Shown here in pieces: positions 58,907-64,000 of a DNA stretch of 64,000 nt; positions within the stretch are counted from its first letter, which is position 1, and every line of letters starts with the position of its first letter. The DNA comes from Symbiodinium natans. Lineage: Eukaryota; Sar; Dinophyceae; Suessiales; Symbiodiniaceae. The notes below the pieces were generated by a model that saw only the letters and a program-made list of their open reading frames with translations, ran no database searches and had not been told where the DNA came from. The translations under genes were made by a program, and so were the position numbers. The stretch covers positions 56,001 to 120,000 of the forward strand of contig CAJNDS010002580.1 in assembly GCA_905221605.1 (NCBI GenBank). The letters run 5' to 3'.

Positions 58907-60667
58907 ATGGCCATGGCGGGAGCTGATCAACGCAGCAAGCAATTCCAGCTGCATGAGGAGATGCTGGGCAGGATCACTGCCCTACACAAAAGCTCTATCG
59001 CCAGGGCACTCATGGAACCTATGGGCCAGCAAATTGGCCATGGCAGCAGTGCGTGCGTGACCACGCTGGCCTACCCGACCCCGGAGGGACATCGACTGGT
59101 CGTCAAGCGTGCAAAACAGACTCGGGAGGCCGAGATGCAAAAAGAAATTCACCGCCTACGGCGACTCCCGACGATCCCCCTCTTTCAGACCATCCTGCAC
59201 ACTGAGGTCGGCGCTGCGGTCATGCTCACACTGTGCACAGTCGAGGAAGGCATCAAGCAGCACCTCTACCGGAAAAAAAAGGCTGAGCAGGGTTGACAAC
59301 AACTTTGCAGACAATCCCCAGCACTGCTGGGGAGGACAAGGATGAGGCGCTAGGACACTGTCCTCCTGCCCGAATCCCCTTCTCAGCATGGAATGAGGAC
59401 GGCACTCCAGCATACCCGTCAAACCCACTCCAGGCGGAGGAGCAGCAATGGTACGACAAAATGGACCAGAGGCACATGAAAGAGCTCTTCGACGCCATTG
59501 CTGAGGACATGCAGTGCGCCCTATCAGTGCTCCACCAGCACGGCATCATCCATGCAGACATCCACCTGGGCAACATCATGTCGTCGCAAACAGCAAGCCA
59601 AACCAGCCCACAGTGGGTCCTCATTGACTTGGGCGACAATGCGGCAGAAGCCATCTACTCAATACAGGAAGGGTATGGGGCGCAAGTCAGAGGGGGAGAC
59701 CTTCACCGGCCGCCAAGGGTGGACAAGTCGCAATACCACACGGGTAACGGCGACCTCTACCGCCTCTCGCTGACGCTCAGCAAGCAGATCCTCCCACTCC
59801 TCCTCCACTACACCACAGGTCAAGTGGCCACCATAGGAGACGACATTTTCCACGGGAGTGATCTCCAGCGAAAAAGCTGATGACATGCGACGGTGGGTTA
59901 CCCAGGCAAAGGCGGAGACACCCCCGGCACACCCCACCTCCATGTGGCCATCGGGATCCTGGCTGAAAAGCGCTAAGAATCTCATGCTGGTCCTCAAGGT
60001 CAGCCTGTGGGACAAGGACGGCAACCCGGTCACCTCAACGCTTACGATCCAACCTCCCATGACAGACGCTGAACGCACTCCTCAGGAGTGCCTCAGAAGC
60101 AATTTCTACGGCAATGCCAACGGCAGGATGGTAGAGGAGGCTCAGTCTTCCAAGAACAAGGGCACGGGCAGCTGGGAGCGCACGGCTATTTCCGCCAGGT
60201 GGACCCTCATGTGTGACTTGAAGACTACCGGCAAGTCCTACCTGAAGGTCAACCAGACAGTCTACCCGAACAAAATGTACGGGAACAGTAACGGCCGCCT
60301 TGTGATGGAATCGAGCCCACTACATGCAACGACGGCCAGCCCGGTGCCCTCCAATACAGGAGGACAGAAGAGGGTTAGAGACGCTCCAGCCCAATTCGAC
60401 TACGATCACTTGTTGATGTCGAGAGGACAAGGCATCTGGGCTGACCCTCCTCCTCCACCGGCGGACACGATCACAAGCTCACCTCCAGCGCCAGGCACGC
60501 CGGAACTCGAGCTTCCACCTCTTCCACCACTTTCGACGCACACCGGCTCCACGATGATGAGCAACGCCGACATGGTCATCCTCAGCACCTGGCTGGCGGC
60601 GCTGCCACCTGAACAGCGTCGCATTCTACAATGGGCGGTGTTCGCCTACTCGCAGGTGTCGCGCTGA
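58907..60667 (+). pseudogene. Protein-kinase-like ORF of the retroelement (two frame breaks)
   Basis: Three overlapping frames make one kinase fold. The N-lobe (from MAMAGADQRS, 58907-59296) has the glycine loop GQQIGHGSSACV and the lysine strand HRLVVKRAK. The C-lobe (about 59296-59857) has the catalytic loop HQHGIIHADIHLGNIM with Asp and Asn in place, LIDLGDNA as the metal-binding DFG equivalent (DLG), and GDLYRLSLTL for helix F. A tail (to 60667) carries two YGN-type repeats (FYGNANGRMV, MYGNSNGRLV) and Pro-rich sequence. Breaks near 59285-59296 and 59858-59880 shift frame and restore it. Host kinases are usually multi-exon, so an uninterrupted kinase fold here fits retroelement carriage. 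Substrate unknown. Confidence 0.7.
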
Positions 60668-61154
60668 ATAGCTCCCCAATTCGGTAACGATGGCAAGAGC
60701 AAGCACTGCTTGGTCGTTCACGGGACACTGTCCAGACCAAAGTACAGACTGCACTGCAGCCGTACATCAAGTACTTGTACAAACCAGAAAGCTAACCAAA
60801 CCAGCCGCTGACACAGCTCACGAATCTCACCTTTCACTTTTTTCCCGTTTGAGCATTCACTCCTGCCAACCACGGCAGCACCGGAAGCTTAAACTTTCAA
60901 GGATGCGTAAAAAATAATCCTCACAGCCGCTGAGCCACGACTGACCAGCTGCCCAGCTCTTCCCTCTGCAGGGCCACAAGCTTGCCGAGGACAGCCTGCG
61001 TGGAGTACATTACAGCCATCCAGCTCAAACCATTTACGACAAGCTCTCATCTCATCAAAGTAACTCTTTGCAACTAATTCACGTAGGGTCACTGCATCTC
61101 CAAAGGAGCGCTCCGGACTGAGTCAGACTGAGACAGAGCCTATCCTGTCCATCA
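60668..61154 (+). other. Inter-ORF segment with ACT-loop hairpins
   Basis: CAAGC-ACT-GCTTG (60700-60712), GGAC-ACT-GTCC (60723-60733) and CTGC-ACT-GCAG (60749-60759) lie within 60 bases after the kinase stop. Otherwise nothing recognised. Confidence 0.7.
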
Positions 61155-63705
61155 ATGGCAGCAGCGCCAAGGGCCCCGTCTCCTACGCCAGTGCTATGCT
61201 TGGTGGACAGCACCTTCCAGCATCTCCTCTACAACAGCGAGACCCAGTTGCACCAGAGCTATGGCGTGAGGACCCTTGCTTCGGGCTACGCTGTCATATG
61301 TCCAGGAGCCACGCTGACCTCGCGCTACACAGGGCAAGGTAAGACCTGCCCCAGCATCTTGGAAGCCCTGGTGACAGCGGCAGGCCAGACCTTGGTAAAA
61401 TCAGCATATCCGGACGGATCCATCCGACTTCTCTTCCAGACCTACGTGCACGACTCACAACCTGGTCCTCACGAGATGATGGAGGAATGCTTCCCAAACA
61501 TCCCGAGGGAATTCTTTGACGACGCCAAGCAGGTCGAGATCATGAAGGAGCTGTCTGGCATGGTAGGGCACTGCCTTTACCACTCACTGACCAACGCAGC
61601 GCACCGCGCTGACGTCTGGCGGTACACAGAGCACTGGCTTCGAGGAGGGATGTACATTGACATCAAAACGCGCTTTGTAGTGACGTACCGGACCCTCATC
61701 TCTTGCATCATGAATGAGTGGACATCCACGCTCTCGAGGCAGGCACAGCACAAATACGGCTGGATCAACCCAGCCACTGGTCCGCCAGACTACTTCCTCA
61801 CCGCCATCGGAGCTAAGAAGGACCACATCTTCCAGGGCATCTTGCTGGGACGACGCCGTCACCCATTAATGACGTCCGCACTCCACCACTGCTTAGCCAA
61901 TGACTTTGTGCGACGCGAGCACACCCCATCCTACATGACCTTCTGCAAGGTCCTCTTCAAGGTCATCAAGGACGACCTCGGACTTGCGCCCACAGACCAG
62001 CTGACACCCGGATGGCATCTTTGTCCTCGTCTGGGCCCAATCTACCTTCTGCAAGAAGAGATGAGCACAGAACTCCGCCAGAACGGTCCATACAGAAATG
62101 ATGGGCACTTCTTCACAACAAAGACGGGGAAAAGGGTGGCCTTGACTAGATGCTGGCAATGGCGACATGGATGGAAGAACGACCCGGGCACCCAGCAGGC
62201 ACAGGAAAATGGCATTCTACGCAACTTGCCTACTGCACTGCAGGAGGGCCAACAAACCCGTACCCCGGACACTGTCCGGGGCGACGCGGTATCTGCCTCG
62301 TCCCAGATACCGACGGAAGCTAATGCAGTGCTTTTCGGTACCCGCCATCCTCCACCAGAGCCTGGAATGCCCACCCAGGAAATCTCAGCGGACAAGCCGA
62401 CGGTGACCCTGATCACAGCCCATGTCACTGAGGCCATGGAGACCAACCTCCTCCAGAAGATTATGCAACAGATCGAGGCCTTTCCACAATACTACGGCAC
62501 CCTTGAATTGCGAGATGTTCAGGCTCTGATCCCGCGCGGCCTCAGCATCAACCCGGACACCCTCTACCTCCAATGTGCGTTCTGCAGGAACAAACACGGA
62601 AAAAACATCTCCTTCTCCAACGACGCGGGCATCAAGCAGCATTTCGCCAGGCAGGGGTGGCATGCCAACTCGGCCATCAAATTCAGCGCAGCCCTGGACC
62701 ACAAGACGGAGGCAGAGTTCACTCAGTCTACTCCAGAAAATCAATCACCAGAGGTCTTCCAGAACACTGTTCGGGCAAAACCCGAGGGCACTGCCCTAGC
62801 GGCTTCGTCCAGCAGCAGCGCCGGCACTCAACGTCCTCCCGAGCCAACAGGACCACCGCCTGGAAGGGATGCCACAGCATATCCTGACCATCCTCGTACG
62901 GCAACGATGTCACCACCAGAACCCCAAGCTCCGCCGACCAATGCTCCACCGGAGCCTCCTCAGGTCTCTCCTCCAGTTGAACAAGAACGGCCGTACGAAT
63001 CAGCCGGAGTGCCTCCTCCTCCACCACAACGGCCACTCACCATGCAGGAGCAATGCAGCGATCAGGGCTTCCAAGAATGGGTTAAGACGGCCAGCGAGGT
63101 CCAGGTCATCACAAATCCTCAGGTGATGGGCCTTTTGACAGCAGGGGAATGGGCAAAAATCTGGCAACGCAGACTAGATATCTTGCGTGAACCTCCCAGA
63201 GTCATGCAGAGTCTGCACCGAGCACAGACAGCAACGGGGCTCACATGGCAGGTTCTTATGACTGCCAAAGTCACCATCGGGCCTACAGGAGCGGTCACAA
63301 TTTCCACCCTCCGTGAGGGACACTGGGTAGATGGATTCACCGACCCGCTGGATAGGCGGGCTTCACGCCATCATCAAGGCAGCGGTTCAGGAAGGCTTCA
63401 AAATTCACACGGACCAAGATGCTGAAGACTACACCATATTTGCGGCTACCTTCTCCACCATCTACGACCTCACCTCCAAGCGAGTTAACGGGACGGCAAA
63501 GGTCTCCTACCACATCAAGCAGGGACCACAGCGAGAAGCTCATTTCAGCATCAAGCACAACGACTGGACGAAAAACCCGTCCAGCAGAGCCGCGCAGCCT
63601 GCACAACCTCGCGGTCTTCGAAGGCCCAGAGAAGAAGCCGGCGAAGACAGCCAATCCCAATGGGACAAAAGATCCGGATGGTCCTGGAAAGGCCACGATT
63701 ACTAG
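61155..63705 (+). pseudogene. GT32-like glycosyltransferase ORF, copy 2
   Basis: The 756-codon frame (61155-63425) starts MAAAPRAPSPTPVLCLVDST. It holds the GT32-type block AHRADVWRYTEHWLRGGMYI + DIKTRF (about 149-174), where the second Asp of DXD is Lys, and IFQGILLGRRRHPLM further on. A CCHH-like motif LQCAFCRNKHG..IKQHF follows (about 472-495), then a Pro/Gln-rich linker and a C-terminal domain with EWVKTASEVQVITNP. Relative to copy 1 it lacks 186 codons in frame after residue 92 (junction at 61431). Near 63345 the frame shifts; GLHAIIKAAVQEGFKIHTDQ continues in the next phase to 63705. Glycosyltransferase activity is doubtful given the DIK and the deletion. The family assignment rests on motif order. 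Confidence 0.65.
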
Positions 63706-64000
63706 AAGCGGGCACCTCCAATTCGCAAGGTTTGCACGGCAAGCCCCAGTTAAAGGACACTGTCCTAAATGCTGAGCCAACAGCAGCTAAGCTGCTATGA
63801 TGCCAAAAAGTTTCTCCATCCTCTTTTGCCTTCATTGGCCGCCTGATACAGCCGAACGGACAGAAAAACCCCTGCAAGCCTGCGGACTAAGTTGTTCATG
63901 CCAACTGCTTACAGTCCTCTCCTCACCTCTGGCAAATTTCAGTCAACCCACCTCATTAAGCAGAGTCTGCCGTTTCTCATCACTGTGTTGCAGGCAAATA
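63706..64000 (+). other. Start of the 3' UTR of copy 2
   Basis: Begins with AGGAC-ACT-GTCCT (63754-63766) and AGCAGC-TAA-GCTGCT (about 63781-63795). From 63807 it matches copy 1 at 48659-48840. The window ends inside it. Confidence 0.75.

Larger units (their letters stand above)
52421..63766 (+). other. Dispersed perfect stem-ACT-stem hairpins along copy 2
   Basis: Hairpins with an ACT triloop closed by C-G lie at 52421 (TCATGC, 6 bp), 53736 (CTGAGC, 6), 55071 (TCTGC, 5, one G.T), 55094 (TGAGTC, 6), 57797 (TCTGAC, 6), 57819 (TGGGAC, 6, one G.T), 57892 (CTGGC, 5), 59315 (TCCCCAGC, 8), 59352 (AGGAC, 5), 60700 (CAAGC, 5), 62263 (CCCCGGAC, 8), 62785 (AGGGC, 5) and 63754 (AGGAC, 5). Several 4-bp ones also occur. 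The stem is perfect in all but the two marked. They occur in coding and spacer DNA alike. Confidence 0.85.
51606..64000 (+). mobile_element. Large multi-ORF LINE, copy 2 (3' end beyond window)
   Basis: Starting after the TAG array, the segment carries in one orientation: a structured 5' region, an APE-type endonuclease ORF, an RT ORF with zinc fingers and a USP domain, two unknown ORFs, a kinase-like ORF and a GT32-like ORF with 3' UTR. No TAG array or flank repeat interrupts it, and the GACACTGTC hairpin motif occurs from the endonuclease ORF to the 3' UTR. Copy 1 proves that the last part belongs to the retrotransposed unit. That the RT part belongs to the same unit is inference. With copy 1's UTR added, full length would be about 13 kb, unusually long for a LINE. 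Nested or adjacent insertion of separate elements is the main alternative. Confidence 0.65.

Overview
The window looks like nuclear DNA of a dinoflagellate, most like a Symbiodiniaceae-type genome. The support is indirect but consistent. The recognisable host genes all lie on the minus strand. The one multi-exon gene I could resolve uses GT, GC and GA splice donors with AG|G junctions. Interstitial TTTAGGG-type repeats are abundant. Simple repeats and tandem arrays fill most of the space. One gene is a poly-domain tandem repeat. No rRNA, convincing tRNA, CRISPR array or bacterial-style operon was seen.

Host part (1-41 kb). Four minus-strand genes are clear. The first is the 5' part of an alkyl-DHAP synthase-like gene (1-591), open to the window edge. 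The second is an intronless NodU/CmcH-type carbamoyltransferase (995-3145). The third is a protein made of six near-identical acyl-CoA-binding domains (5557-7716). The fourth is a tRNA 2'-phosphotransferase (Tpt1/KptA) gene split over about ten exons (28542-31343). A J-domain exon (37456-37769) and an SH3-like ORF (33566-33970) are weaker. Two related satellite arrays lie at 22.84-26.06 kb: a 158-bp monomer with an internal 789-bp duplication, and a 145-bp monomer with A-B-C higher-order structure. Degenerate telomere-like tracts lie at 14.0-14.9, 16.8-17.0, 35.6-36.9 and 38.5-38.8 kb.

Repeat and retroelement part (41-64 kb). TAG trinucleotide arrays mark the 3' tails and insertion sites of a LINE family. 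Copy 1 (46327-49974) is 5'-truncated, ends in (TAG)n and is flanked by a perfect 40-bp target-site duplication. Copy 2 starts after a TAG array at 51606 and runs off the window. If it is one unit it exceeds 12 kb. In order it encodes an APE-type endonuclease, a reverse transcriptase fused to C2H2-like fingers and a USP-type ubiquitin protease, two unknown ORFs, a protein-kinase-like ORF, and a GT32-like glycosyltransferase ORF. Copy 1 shows that the GT32-like ORF and its 3' UTR are inside the retrotransposed unit. Copy 2 also carries an unusual set of perfect stem-ACT-stem hairpins from the endonuclease to the 3' end, and three covarying hairpins behind the RT ORF. Several of its ORFs carry frameshifts, so this copy is probably inactive.
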